From Elymus sibiricus (Eukaryota; Streptophyta; Magnoliopsida; Poales; Poaceae): a DNA stretch of 64,000 nt. Where the stretch lies: positions 308,388,486-308,452,485 of the forward strand of contig CM077665.1 in the NCBI GenBank assembly GCA_039707655.1, in the 5' to 3' direction. Under the pieces are notes generated by a model that worked only from the letters and a program-made list of their open reading frames with translations, was not told the DNA's origin and did no database searches. Below are positions 22,560 through 33,009 of the stretch, piece by piece. Numbering within the stretch: the stretch's first letter is position 1; the number at the start of each line of letters is the position of its first letter. A program made the position numbers and the translations under genes.

Positions 22560-22870
22560 TCATACTCACGAAGGCAGAGGGGCGGTGGGGCCGAGAGGGG
22601 TGAGGCGTAGGTTGAGGGACGTGTGGTGTCATGGGTTCGAGCATCATCGTGGGAATCGCATGTGGCTTTGGTAGAAACTTGATGGTCGCCGCATTTCAGC
22701 TGGCCCGCATGTCATGCACACAAAGGCAGAGGGGCAGTGCGGCCGAGAGGGGTGAGGCGCACGTGGGGGGACGTGGTGTCGTGGGTTGGAGCGGCGTCGT
22801 GGGAATCGCGAGTGGCAGTGGTAGAAACATGATGGTCGCCGTAGTTCAACTTCCATGGACAAGCTGTCAT
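22560..22870. repeat. Two-copy tandem duplication, about 150 bp
   Basis: The aaggcagaggggc...gccgagaggggtgagg block starts at 22,571 and again at 22,722. The tggtgtc...tgggtt block follows at 22,624 and 22,774. Copies differ at many positions, so the duplication is not recent. Confidence 0.65.
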
Positions 22871-23010
22871 GTCTACTGACACATGCATTGCATACCGATC
22901 ACTGCAAGGAGTAGTAGAGAAAGCTAGGCGGATAAATAGTTCCTTATAGTCAAGCGGACCTATGCTACTACACTTGTTCCAAAAACATGCACACCATTGA
23001 AATAGTTCAT

Positions 23011-23739
23011 CTATATCAATATACACAGAGAGGAAATAATTTTTTTACAAGAGAGGAAATAGTTCATCCATCTATAATGCCCTGCTGCTGGTGCAGCTTC
23101 TTCTTCTTTTTCTTCTTCTTCTTTTTCTTCTTCTTCTTTCTTCTTCTTCTTCTCATTTTCTGTGGGAGACGGCTTCGCAACAAGCTCTTTGGACCTTGCA
23201 GCTATCTCGAAACTCACACGGGCATCGAGGGCAGCATATTTTATCCGCTCGTACGTCAAGGGATAATTCTCCCATCCAGGCGACCTTAATGCTAGCGTCT
23301 CGTCACCCTTCTCAAGATTTTTTCCGAGCACAAAATTTGCTACGTCGAATTGGGATGGTGTTTGTTTATCACAATCTTCTACAGGAACTTTGATTCTGGT
23401 TTGTAGGCCGGCGATGTTTTTCAAATCAAGGTTGTACGGCGCCAGCTTCTGTTTGTCCCCTTCGATGGCTGCCCCACATAAGTATATGTCCTCCCGAGAC
23501 ATGAAATCGTGGAGGTCACCTAGTATGGAGGGCGCGTGTATGATGTGATACACCAAAACATCATCTTCGAGGCACAGCTGAAGGACGGCGGCGCGTTGGA
23601 TCTTCCCAGTGGCACGCTCCGTGTACTCTGCGTCGAGACCGATGACCTTCATCTCCACCTTTTCGACGGAGTTGGATACATTGTTGATCCAGTCCTGAAC
23701 AACCCTTGGGTGGTCGGTGATGGTGGCAACTATGCTCAA
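23011..23739 (-). CDS. 3'-5' exonuclease (WRN/DnaQ-like, DEDDy) with acidic Lys/Glu tail
   Basis: The product is about 242 residues on the minus strand, ending at a stop at 23,011-23,013. All DEDDy landmarks are present: VIGLDAEYTE (Exo I Asp-x-Glu), AAVLQLCLEDDVLVYHI, CGAAIEGDKQKLAPY (Exo II Asp) and IKYAALDARVSFEIA (Exo III Tyr-x3-Asp). Known relatives remove nucleotides from DNA or RNA 3' ends using two metal ions. After the domain comes a lysine then glutamate run encoded by a ttc/ttt tract at about 23,095-23,160. The start is doubtful: the given 5' end is TTG, the frame stays open upstream without an ATG, and the ATG near 23,806 lies in another frame, so either a 1-bp indel broke the N-terminus or the start is the internal Met before KVIGLDAEY. 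It lies 2.3 kb from the CACTA element that carries an inactive-looking relative. Confidence 0.7.
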   Translation of the reverse strand: MSIVATITDHPRVVQDWINNVSNSVEKVEMKVIGLDAEYTERATGKIQRAAVLQLCLEDDVLVYHIIHAPSILGDLHDFMSREDIYLCGAAIEGDKQKLAPYNLDLKNIAGLQTRIKVPVEDCDKQTPSQFDVANFVLGKNLEKGDETLALRSPGWENYPLTYERIKYAALDARVSFEIAARSKELVAKPSPTENEKKKKKEEEEKEEEEKEEEAAPAAGHYRWMNYFLSCKKIISSLCILI

Positions 23740-24882
23740 CGAGCCTTCGACGAAGACATATTTGACGCTAAAACCTGCATCTGGATCTCTTTCGCCATTT
23801 GGAACCGCTGGACCGGAGGGCTATGGTTTGGAAAATTAGGATTAGATGGCTAGTCTAACTGAAGATGATGATTATTTAAAGGGGCTTCGGAATTACTCCA
23901 GGAGTATGTGAAGAGGTTAAAACAATGTGAATGCAGTGGGGTTTGGATGCAAATGAAGATGAAGGAGAGGAGAAGCCTAGGAAAATCGGTTCCCGATGGA
24001 GAAGTAAATGGGAGAAGTGGCATGCAGACAGTTGATTAGACGGCTAGGTAGACTAAACGAAAAGGCTATGCGGGTAGACTGAGGAGTGGTACATGTCCGT
24101 GTACGTGCCCATCCTTCTAGCGCTACATGTGCCACTGGCTAGTTGAGGTCACTCTTTCGAATCACCGTGGCGAAACATTTTATAATACCTTTTTATTTAT
24201 GCACCCCTCCTGACAGGTGGGACCTACACAAACAGATATGCAAAAATAATATGTGGTAGCTAGTTCGGATGGATATTGGCACGTGCGTGGGAGACACAAC
24301 ATTTTCTGGTTAAGGAATATGCGGTTATCCTCAAAAAAGAAAAGGCCCTTCTTCGCGCTTCCGCATGCACGAGAATTTGGTTCTGCTCGCAATATGGATG
24401 CTACCTGGAGGATGAAGTGAACCCAGAAGCACGCTAGCACGGGAGACCTCTTTCTGCTATACAGTACTACTCCGTATGTTACTACTACTAGTAGTAGTAC
24501 AACTGTAGTACACTTGTTGGTAAAAATAGTATTCATCTGGTCCTCACAGTGAAGTGACAAGACCATGCGCACGAGGTGACACTAGTCCAGGAGGCGTGTT
24601 CGGGTTACCAAAGTCAGCCTCACCTTGTGCACTATGCAGTCACTGTGACCGCCGATGTATAGCATGCCTCGCCTCATCTCCCTCTCCCCTAGCACCACTC
24701 CACCTCCATCTCCCTCTTGCCAGAGATCCTGAGGTCACTCTTCATCATCTCACTATGCCCACGCGTACCCTCGCCTCGCTCGCCTCCCCCAGTACCACTA
24801 TTCCCTCACTAGCCGCTCTAGCACCGAGAGCCTTCTCCCCCGTAAATCAAGCCCCAAAAAACCCCACCTTCCAAACTCCACC
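23740..24882. other. Upstream region of the exonuclease and F-box genes, no further gene seen
   Basis: The segment holds the shared upstream DNA of the divergent exonuclease (minus) and F-box (plus) genes. From about 24,650 to 24,880 the plus strand is CT/CCT-rich, as plant 5' leaders often are. No confident coding region or TATA box could be assigned. Confidence 0.4.
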
Positions 24883-25188
24883 ATGGCCGAACGTGAACCG
24901 CGCAGCATCCATATGAGCCGCGACTGGAGCGATCTCCCCAGTGACATCCTCGACATCTGTTGTTCATGTATGGATATGTTGAGCGTCGTGCGGCTGGCTG
25001 CATGCTCGAGGGACACCGACTTAAGTGAACTATTTCCAAATTCTGGTTTGGGTGTGAACGTGGTTGTGTTAGTGACAACACAGCTGCGGGGATTGTGGTG
25101 CCATCCTATTCACTCACTGCGGGATCGACAAACCTTCCTTATCACGAAATTGCTGGATAGCCCTGTGCACTTGCAGGACATCATCTAG
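24883..25188 (+). pseudogene. Truncated F-box gene
   Basis: The start context ccaccatgg at 24,883 is good. Residues about 14-46 (DWSDLPSDILDICC... then VVRLAACSR) match the start of an F-box of the grass DUF295 type (usual pattern W..LP.D.L..I...L.....VR.A.VCR.W). F-box proteins recruit substrates to SCF ubiquitin ligases. After about residue 47 the sequence no longer resembles the family and stops at 101 residues, where about 350-400 is usual. The lost part coincides with entry into LTR-like DNA at about 25,020-25,200, so truncation by transposon insertion or deletion is likely. Confidence 0.55.
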
Positions 25189-25189
25189 C

Positions 25190-26382
25190 TACTGCTATAA
25201 ACCCATAGTCCAAAGGAAACTACTCGCTGGAATCACGATGGCCTTCAATTTGATTGGGTTGGCCACTGTGAAGAATTTCCCCTCCGACAGAGTAACGGAA
25301 AAGGCCTCCATATCGGATCATCGTGAAATAGAGGTATGCGATGGCGAAAAATTAGGACGTAAAAATCAGGGAGGGTTTTAGAGCTTATAAAGGCACAGGG
25401 ACTAAGAGGCGGCGGAATGGAGGTTCAAGGGGGCATGTGGCCACACCACGCCATACCCCTAACGCGTGGGCTGGTGTGTGGGGGCCCTTGGGCAGCCACC
25501 TGGCCTATGTCGGTTGCTGATGGATCCTTCTAGATGAAATTCCTTATTGTTTATTTTTGCATTTTTACCCCGATAAAATTGATTTCCCTAAAAAACGAAA
25601 AACGTGCAGAAAACAGCAAATGGCAAAGGGCACTGAATTAATAGGTTAGTCTAGAAAATAATATAAATTGGTGCCATAAATGCGGCCGAAATGATATAAA
25701 CATGGCATGAAACAATCAAAATTATATATGTGTTTGTGACATATCAGCGTCCCTAAGTTTAATCCCTACTACTCCTCGAGTAGGTAGATGATAACAAAAT
25801 AATTTTTGATTGTAAATGTCACCAGCATGAATTATAACCAATCTTATGTAATTATGTATGACTTCAAAGGATAGTGATGCAATGCAATAGTTTATACTTG
25901 ATATAAAGCAAGTAACATCAAAATATATAAGCAAAATTATTCTTTGATGTCATGGATCAAGGCTTTCACATCATGCTCATCAACACTATAAGAAAGAATG
26001 TCAAGTGTATCACGAGACTTGATGCTCTAAGGTTTTACCATATCAAACTTTTTATCATAACACAACCAAGAGTGTTGGTCAGTTAAATTAATCACATGAC
26101 TCTCCCTTTTCAACCACTCAATACTCAACTTGTGTTTTCATGCAAGCCTTGATCATTACACTTAAACGGAAAAGGAGAATAATTATAGAGGTCTAAAAGA
26201 AGACAATACATGGAAGAAGGTCTCACACTGACGCGACAGATCATTAGGCAATGGAGAGGCCTTATAATCGATGCTAGTGCGAGGAGTAGGGATTGCAATG
26301 CAATGGATGTACTACAGCTATGAATGTATGAAAGCTCTCTAATTGACTTTTTTTACTATACACTCTCTAATTTACTAGTGGG
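25190..26382 (-). mobile_element. Degraded Gypsy LTR and 3' internal piece, minus strand
   Basis: The boundary gtgacatatca|gcgtccctaag at 25,746/25,747 reads on the minus strand as a purine-rich tract (gggattaaacttagggacgc) followed by an LTR start TGATATGTC, the layout of a 3' LTR junction. The LTR therefore lies below 25,746 and internal 3' non-coding DNA above it. The other LTR boundary and target duplication were not found. No coding domain remains. Confidence 0.5.
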
Positions 26383-26897
26383 ATGAAAGCACATTTGCTC
26401 CCTTGGTGGTTTTGGTAATTCATGTCAACATACATGTTGTTGGACTAATGTTTTCCTCAAGTACATTTTAGGAAAGGTTCAACCTAGGCTAGATGGATGG
26501 AGATGTGGATCCCTAAAGCTACAAAGGACACGGATTGGCATAGCTTCAAGACTCTGCATTTCTGGATAAGTGATCAAAGATCACATTGAGTCCGTAGGAA
26601 AGCCAATACTATTAAAAGGGGTTGAGGTTTTGATCATGAGTAGTTTTATCAAGTGCTTAAAGATAGCTCCAAACACCGTCAACCACACCCCCAAAATCCT
26701 ATCTGTCCAAAACCCTAAATCCACCAAATTATTCCAACCTGGACCCACCAAGATACACTTGACAAAGCCACTTCCTAAACCCTAGAAACTCAGTCTCACC
26801 GAGATGACATTCGGTGACTCCGAAGTGCATTGGCAAACCATCTGTAACCCATTGTTTTCATTTCAGAATTTCCGAGTGAAACCGATGGGTGTCACCA
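26383..26897 (+). mobile_element. Fragment of another LTR (TGAAAGCACATTTGCTCCC start)
   Basis: The segment begins with TG and contains wording typical of a wheat Gypsy LTR (ttgctcccttggtggttttggtaatt; later a tctcaccgagatgac...cggtgactccga block). It is cut at 26,897 by the Gypsy LTR that starts at 26,898. Its continuation on the other side of that element is not in the window. Confidence 0.5.
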
Positions 26898-28655
26898 TGA
26901 TGACCCACAAGCACATGGGATCAATCGTAGTCCTTTCGATAAGTAAGAGTGTCGAACCCAACGAGGAGCAGAAGGAAATGACAAGTAGTTTTCAGCAAGG
27001 TATTCTCTGCAAGCACTGAAATTATAAGTAACGAGTAGTTTGATAGCAAGATAAATTGTAACGAGCAAGTAACGGTAATTGTAACAAAAGTGCAGCAAGG
27101 TAGCCCAATCCTTTTGAGGCAAAGGACAGGCCAAAACGGTCACTAATAATAAGCAAAGCAATCTTGAGGGTACACGGGAATTTCATCTAGCCACTTTCAT
27201 CATGTTGGTTTGATTTGTGTTTTCTACTTTGATAATTTGATATGTGGGTGGACCGGTTCTTAGGTGTTGTTCTTACTTGAACAAACCTCCTACTTATGAT
27301 TAACCCCCTCGCAAGCATCTGCAACTACGAGAAAAGTATTAGGAATAAATCTAACCATAGCATTAAACTTTTGGATCCAAATCAGTCCCTTACGGAATAG
27401 CGCATAAACTAGGGTTTAAGATTCTGTCACTCTCGCAACCCATCATCTAATAACTACTCCACAATGCATTCCCTTAGGCCCAAATATGGTGAAGTGTCAC
27501 GTAGTCGATGTTCACATGACACCACTAGGGAATCACAACATACATACCATCAAAATATCGAACACATATCAAGTTCACATGATTACTTGCAACAAGATTT
27601 CTCCCGTGACCTCAAGAACAAAAGTAACTACTCACAAATGATAATCATGCTCAAGATCAGAGGGGTATTAAATAGCATAATGGATCTGAACATATAATCT
27701 TCCACCAAATAAACCATATATTAATCAACTACAAGATGTAATCAACACTACTAGTCACCCACAAGCACCAATCTATAGTTCCGGTACAAAGATTGAACAC
27801 AAGAGATGAACTAGGGTTTGAGAGGAGATGGTGTTGTTGAAGATGTTGATGGAGATTCCCTCCCCAAGATGGGAGAGTTGTTGGTGATGATCATGACGAT
27901 GATTTCCCCCTCCGGGAGGGAAGTTCCCCCGACGGAATCGCTCCGTCGAAGGGCAAAAGTGCTCCTGCCCAAGTTCCGCCTCGAGACGGCGGCGCTTCGT
28001 CCCAAAAATCCTCTCCTTATTTTTTCTAGCACTACTGGAATCAGCTTCTTTGCCATCTGCCAGCTCTTTGCCGTCTGCTGGCAGATGGCAAACAGGTTGT
28101 TTGCCGTCTGCTTTGGCAATGCAGACGGCAAAGATCTGGCTGATGGCAAAGAGGGTCTTTGCCATCTGCACTTCTTTGCCGTCTGCTGGCAGATGGCAAA
28201 GAACTCTTTGCCGTCTGCCAGCAGACGACAAAGACCAAAGTGGGCCCCACGGGGCACGGCACTGGCTAGGTCAAAATGACTTATATACCAGAAGAGGGGC
28301 ACCGGAGGTGGGACGAGAAGAGCACAACCCACCAGGGCGCGCCTGGGCTCCCTAGCGCGCCCAGGTGGGTTGTGCCCACCTGGTGGGCCCCCTCTGGTAC
28401 TTATTTGTTCCAATAATTCTTATATATTCCATAAAAAATCTCCGTGAAGTTTCAGATCATTTGGAGTTGTGCAGAATAGGTAGCCTGACCTAGCTTTTTC
28501 AGGTCCAGAATTCCAGCTGCCGGTATTCTCCCTCTTTGTGTGAACCTTGTATCTTATGAGAGAAAAGGCATTAGAATTACTCCAAAAAGCATTATTATGC
28601 ATAAATAAACAATATCAATAACAATAGGAAAACATGATGCAAAATGGATGTATCA
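26898..28655 (-). repeat. 3' LTR of the minus-strand Gypsy element
   Basis: On the minus strand it starts TGATACATCCATTTTGC right after a purine tract (aagcttgggggagt, 28,656-28,670) and ends GTGGGTCATCA at 26,898. The length is 1,758 bp, of which about 240 bp at 28,030-28,266 is an inserted CACTA-like piece. Short open frames in it, many sharing cagatggcaaag, are not genes. Confidence 0.75.
28030..28266 (+). mobile_element. Small CACTA-like insertion in the LTR
   Basis: It begins CACTACTGGAATCAGC directly after ttctag. It is filled with alternating tttgccgtctgc and gcagacggcaaag motifs in both orientations and is followed by ctag again at 28,266-28,269, so a tag/ctag duplication is possible. 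The right end does not finish in a clean ...AGTG terminus, so it is a truncated or aberrant copy. Confidence 0.55.
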
Positions 28656-28670
28656 ACTCCCCCAAGCTTA

Positions 28671-30227
28671 GACCTCGCTTGTCCTCAAGCGAAGACCGAA
28701 ATCGAAAAACATGTCCACATGCTTAGAGAGAGAGGTGTCGATAAAAACAAAATACGGACATAGAAGCATCATGTGTATTATTATAACAGTAACAAACTTT
28801 AACATAAAACTTTATCATAGAACTTTTATCATATAAATTCTCATGAATAAGTAACAATTCATCACAACATGGAAGTATAAAGCATAAACTCTATTGAAAA
28901 CCAACAAACTATGTTCTCAGTCAACTTTGGAACTACAATTCATCATCTTTTCAGGAAGGGTCACGTATAGGAGCCTTTAGGCAAGTCCACATACTCAACC
29001 ATCATATAGTCTTCTATGATTGCTAACACTCACTGCATACACATGAGCAAAAAGTTTCAACCGGACACATAGAAAGATAGGGGCTTATAGTTTCGCCTCC
29101 CAACGTATTCACCTCAAGGGTGATGTCAACAATAATAACTCATACCACCCATATCCAACTGGATATATGTGCCTAGATCTTTCCTTACCACATGGTGCTT
29201 ACCAAAAGAGAAAATAAAGGAATAGAGAGAAATACTTTGACTCTTGCATAAAAGTAAATACATAAAAGTAAAAGATAGGCCCTTCGCAGAGGGAAGCAGA
29301 GGTTGACATGCGCTTTTTGTTTGTATGCTCAATCTCTTAGTGCAAACGAACGTCACGTTATATTGCCCCTTATGATAGCAACCTTTATTATGCAGTATGT
29401 CGCTTTTATTCTTTGCCATCACAAGTTCGTACAACACTCAATTTTCTCTTACACTAAATGATCCAACACTTTTACAAGCAATTTTTATTGCCGTATTGCA
29501 TCGATGACAACTTACTTGAAGGATCTTACTCAATCCATAGGTAGGTATGGTGGACTCTCAAAATAAGATTTGGGTTTAAGTGTTTTTGGATGCACAAGTA
29601 GTATCTCTACTTAGTGAGGAAATTTTGGCTAGCAAAGATGGGGGGCAAGCACCACATGTTAAAGGATCTATGACAATATAACTTCTATGTGAATATGAAC
29701 AAACATAAATCATTACGTTGTCTTCCTTGTCCAATGTCAACAGTTTTGGCATATAATATTTTGATGGGGGCTCACAATCACAAAAGATGTCTAAGATAGT
29801 GTATTTGCATGTGAATCTTCTCTTCCCTTATTAATTATTTCATGAATTGCATCATTGACTAATGCTATGTTTGTAGATCTCCAATAAAATTTTCAACTTA
29901 TACTCTTCCTTATGTGATGTCATTACTTACCATAAGATTAGCATATGATCTTTTTTATTTATTTCCTTTCTTTTTATTGAACATGAAAGTAAACAAAACA
30001 AAACTCAAACTAAACTTTATTATATATCTCGCACACGATTACAAGGATAGATCACTAAGCAAACTCTCAAAAAGAAAGGATCGAACTAAACTTTTATTCA
30101 TCTAAAGCAAAAGATAACTATGGATCGAACTAAGATAAGTAAAGGCAAAAGATAGTGGAGGTGATACGATACCGGGGCACCTCCCCCAAGCTTGGCACAA
30201 GCCAAGGGGAGTGCCCATACCCGATAC
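28671..30227 (-). other. 3' internal non-coding DNA of the Gypsy element
   Basis: AT-rich DNA without coding signal lies between the small downstream frame and the purine tract of the 3' LTR. A second purine tract (cctcccccaagcttggcac on plus) occurs near 30,181. I see no separate gene. Confidence 0.5.
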
Positions 30228-30387
30228 TCAATTTTCCTTTGGTGATGAAGAAGGAGGTGGCGGTGATGAAGTAGCGTTTTCCAATATAATCATGAGTAGC
30301 TCCCTCAAGCCTTGAATCTCTCGAAGGGCCCGATGAAGTAACTCAGTGTTTTTCTCCACTTCAGCCATAATGTGCTTATTCTCCGGG
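30228..30387 (-). pseudogene. C-terminal part of a small Gypsy frame, separated by insertion
   Basis: The minus strand reads GPENKHIMAEVEKNTELLHR and on to a Ser/Pro-rich tail ending at TGA 30,228-30,230. The frame continues exactly into the piece ending at 42,599, across the inserted PF04195-type element and its 5-bp duplication. The helix AEVEKNTELLHRALREIQGL looks like a short coiled coil. Function is unknown. Confidence 0.5.
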
Positions 30388-30622
30388 CCCCATGTCATGG
30401 GAAACCACGACCACCTATGGGGCCATGAGCCCCTTTTGGTTCGGTGGGGGGATGGGCACATTGCACAAAGAGCGGAGAAGCATAACACAGCGCGGCAGAG
30501 ATCACAGGGGCGGTTTTACCCAGGTTCGGGCCGCCGCGAGGCGTAAAACCCAACTCCTGCTTTTGGTGGATTGATGGTGGAAAATGGTGGAAAAACGCAG
30601 CACTCTTGCCCGGCAAGGTTGC

Positions 30623-32102
30623 TGATACGTCTCCAACGTATCTATAATTTTTGATTGTTCCATGCTGTTATATTCATTCTTGGATGTTTTACAATCATTT
30701 TATAGTCATTTTATATCATTTTTTGGTACTAACCTATTGACATAGTGCCCAGTGCCAGTTGTTGTTTTCTGCTTGTTTTTTACATCGCAGGAAATCAATA
30801 CCAAACGGAGTCCAAATGCAGCGAAACTTTTTATGGACCAGAAGACACCCAACGGGCCGGAGAAGCACCTGGGGGGTGCCCCGAGGGGGGCACAACCCAC
30901 CCAGGCGCGCCCAGGTGGGTCGTGCCCACCTCGGTGGCCTACTGCACCGCCTCTTTGCTCTATAAATACCCCCAATATTCCAGAAACCCTAGGGGAGTCG
31001 ACGAAAATCAATTCCAGCCGCCGCAAGTTAGTAGTTCATTGTAGACCTACGGATCCGTAGTTAGTAGCTAGATGGCTTCCTATCTCTCTCTCTTTTGATT
31101 CTCAATACAATGGTCTCTTGGAGATCCATATGATGTAACTCTTTTTGCGGTGTGTTTGTTGGGATGCGATGAACTTTGAGTTTATGATCAGACCTATGTT
31201 TTTATCCATGAAAGTTATTTGAGTCTTCTTTGATCTCTTATATGCATGATTGCTTATAGCCTCGTATTTCTTCTCCGATATTTGGGTTTTGTTTGGCCAA
31301 CTTGATCTATTTATCTTGCAATGGGAAGAGGTGCTTTGTGATGGATTCGATCTTACGGTGCTTGATCCCAGTGATAGAAGGGGAACCAACACGTATGTAT
31401 CGTTGCTATTAAGGATAACAAGATGGGGTCTATTTCTACATAAATAGATCTTGTCTACATCATGTCATCATTCTTATTGCATTACTCTGTTTTTCCATGA
31501 ACTTAATACACTAGATGCATGCTGGATAGCGGTCGATGTGTGGAGTAATAGGAGTAGATGCACGCAGGAGTCGGTCTACTAATCTTGGACGTGATCCTAT
31601 ATAATGATAATTGCCTAGATATCGTCATCATTATTTGAAGTTCTATTAATTGCCCAACAGTAATTCGTTTACCCACCGTTTGCTATTTTTCTCGAGAGAA
31701 GCCACTAGTGAAATCTACGGCCCCCGGGTCTCTTCTTTATTATATTTGTCTTCGCGATCTACTTTTATTTGCTTTTATTTTCAGATCTATTAAACCAAAA
31801 ATACAAAAATACCTTGCTGCAATTTATTCTTATTTATTTTATCTCGCGTTCCCGCGAGATCTATTTATCCAATCTACTACAATTTTATCTATCTTTTTAC
31901 CCGTGAGGGATTGACAACCCCTCTCTTACGTCGGGTTGCAAGTATTTGTTCTTTGTGTGCAGGAGCTGTTTACGTGGTGTTGCGTGGTTCTCCTACTGGT
32001 TCGATAACCTTGGTATCATCACTGAGGGAAATACCTACCGTTGCTGTGCTGCATCATCCCTTCCTCTTTGGGAAAATACCGACGTAGTTCAAGTAGACAT
32101 CA
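30623..32102 (+). repeat. 5' LTR of the non-autonomous element
   Basis: 1,480 bp, TGATACGTC...AGACATCA. A TATA box ctctataaatacc lies near 30,958-30,968. Compared with the 3' LTR it lacks about 85 bp (a ccaaaaccacgag...gatgcatgag segment found near 35,900-35,985) and has other small indels. Confidence 0.85.
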
Positions 32103-32113
32103 AAAGGGATTTC

Positions 32114-32128
32114 TGGCGCCGTTGCCGG
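32114..32128 (+). other. Primer binding site, tRNA-Asp type
   Basis: tggcgccgttgccgg lies 11 bp after the end of the 5' LTR. This is the usual Gypsy primer site complementary to the 3' end of tRNA-Asp. Confidence 0.75.
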
Positions 32129-32305
32129 CGAAACATCATAAACATCTACCAGGTTCCTAATCACAAATCTCATCTCCTAGCAATTTACATTATTTGCCAT
32201 TTGCCTCTCGTTTTCCTCTCCCCCACTTCAAAAAAAATTGCCGTTTTATTCGCCCTCTTTTTCGTTCGCCGTTTTCTCGTCAGATTTATCATTTTGCTTG
32301 CAATC

Positions 32306-33007
32306 ATGAGTGATTTCGGTATGGCAGAAACAGATGATGGCCTAACTCCTAAAATTGGACGATCTGGCAATCTGGATGCTAAAACTTTTGTTTTGGGGCA
32401 AGGGAATGTTATAGGAAAAGAACGTATCCAAGAATTTTTCAATTGTGTTGGAAATTTAAGTCTTGATGATGTTCCTATACTTAAGAGGACTAAATCTTAT
32501 GCAGAAGATATTTCAGCACTAGTTCTGAAACTTGAAAATAAATTTATTCACACTCATCCTACCTTGCAAAGATTGTTTTTTGAGCTACCCGTTATAAAGA
32601 ACCCCAAGGCTAAAAAGTTGGCTACTCTTGTTCTTATGATTGAATTTGACTACATAATATGGGAAGCTAGGGAAATCTTTGATTTTTATGGTATGAATCG
32701 TGAAAAACCCGTGATAGACGAAATTCTTTATAATGGTGATTAGGCGTTAAGATATTTGCTTGGGGATAATCAAATCTTTGATGACAACCTTAAAAAGGAA
32801 GTCCCTATTTTAGATATAATCCAACAAGTTTTCAATGATGTTAATCAACATTATTCTTGGATTGTTGCCGGAAACCAAAGAGGTTATGATGATAAGCAAC
32901 TTGATCATGCTAAGGTTTCCATGGATAATGTGTTTTACGTTGTTTTTGCAAAACCTCCTAACAAAAACACCTCTAAGGAAATTAAGGAGGAGGATGACAA
33001 CACTTAA
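32306..33007 (+). pseudogene. Gag-position frame of the non-autonomous element, one TAG stop
   Basis: It starts at ATG 32,306 (MSDFGMAETDDGLTPK) and is interrupted by TAG at 32,741-32,743, after which the same frame continues to TAA near 33,007, about 233 residues in all. The product is Asp/Glu/Lys-rich and helical (for example DISALVLKLENKF, LDIIQQVFNDVNQHYSW). No zinc knuckle, protease, RT or integrase is visible. It occupies the gag position after the primer site, but similarity to known Gag could not be seen. It may help packaging in trans, which is inference. Confidence 0.5.
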
Positions 33008-33009
33008 AT

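Noticed and set aside
27811..28413. Frames of 150-200 codons in both directions, some rich in cagatggcaaag-coded repeats
   Set aside because: They lie in an LTR and in the CACTA-like insert; repeats keep the frames open.
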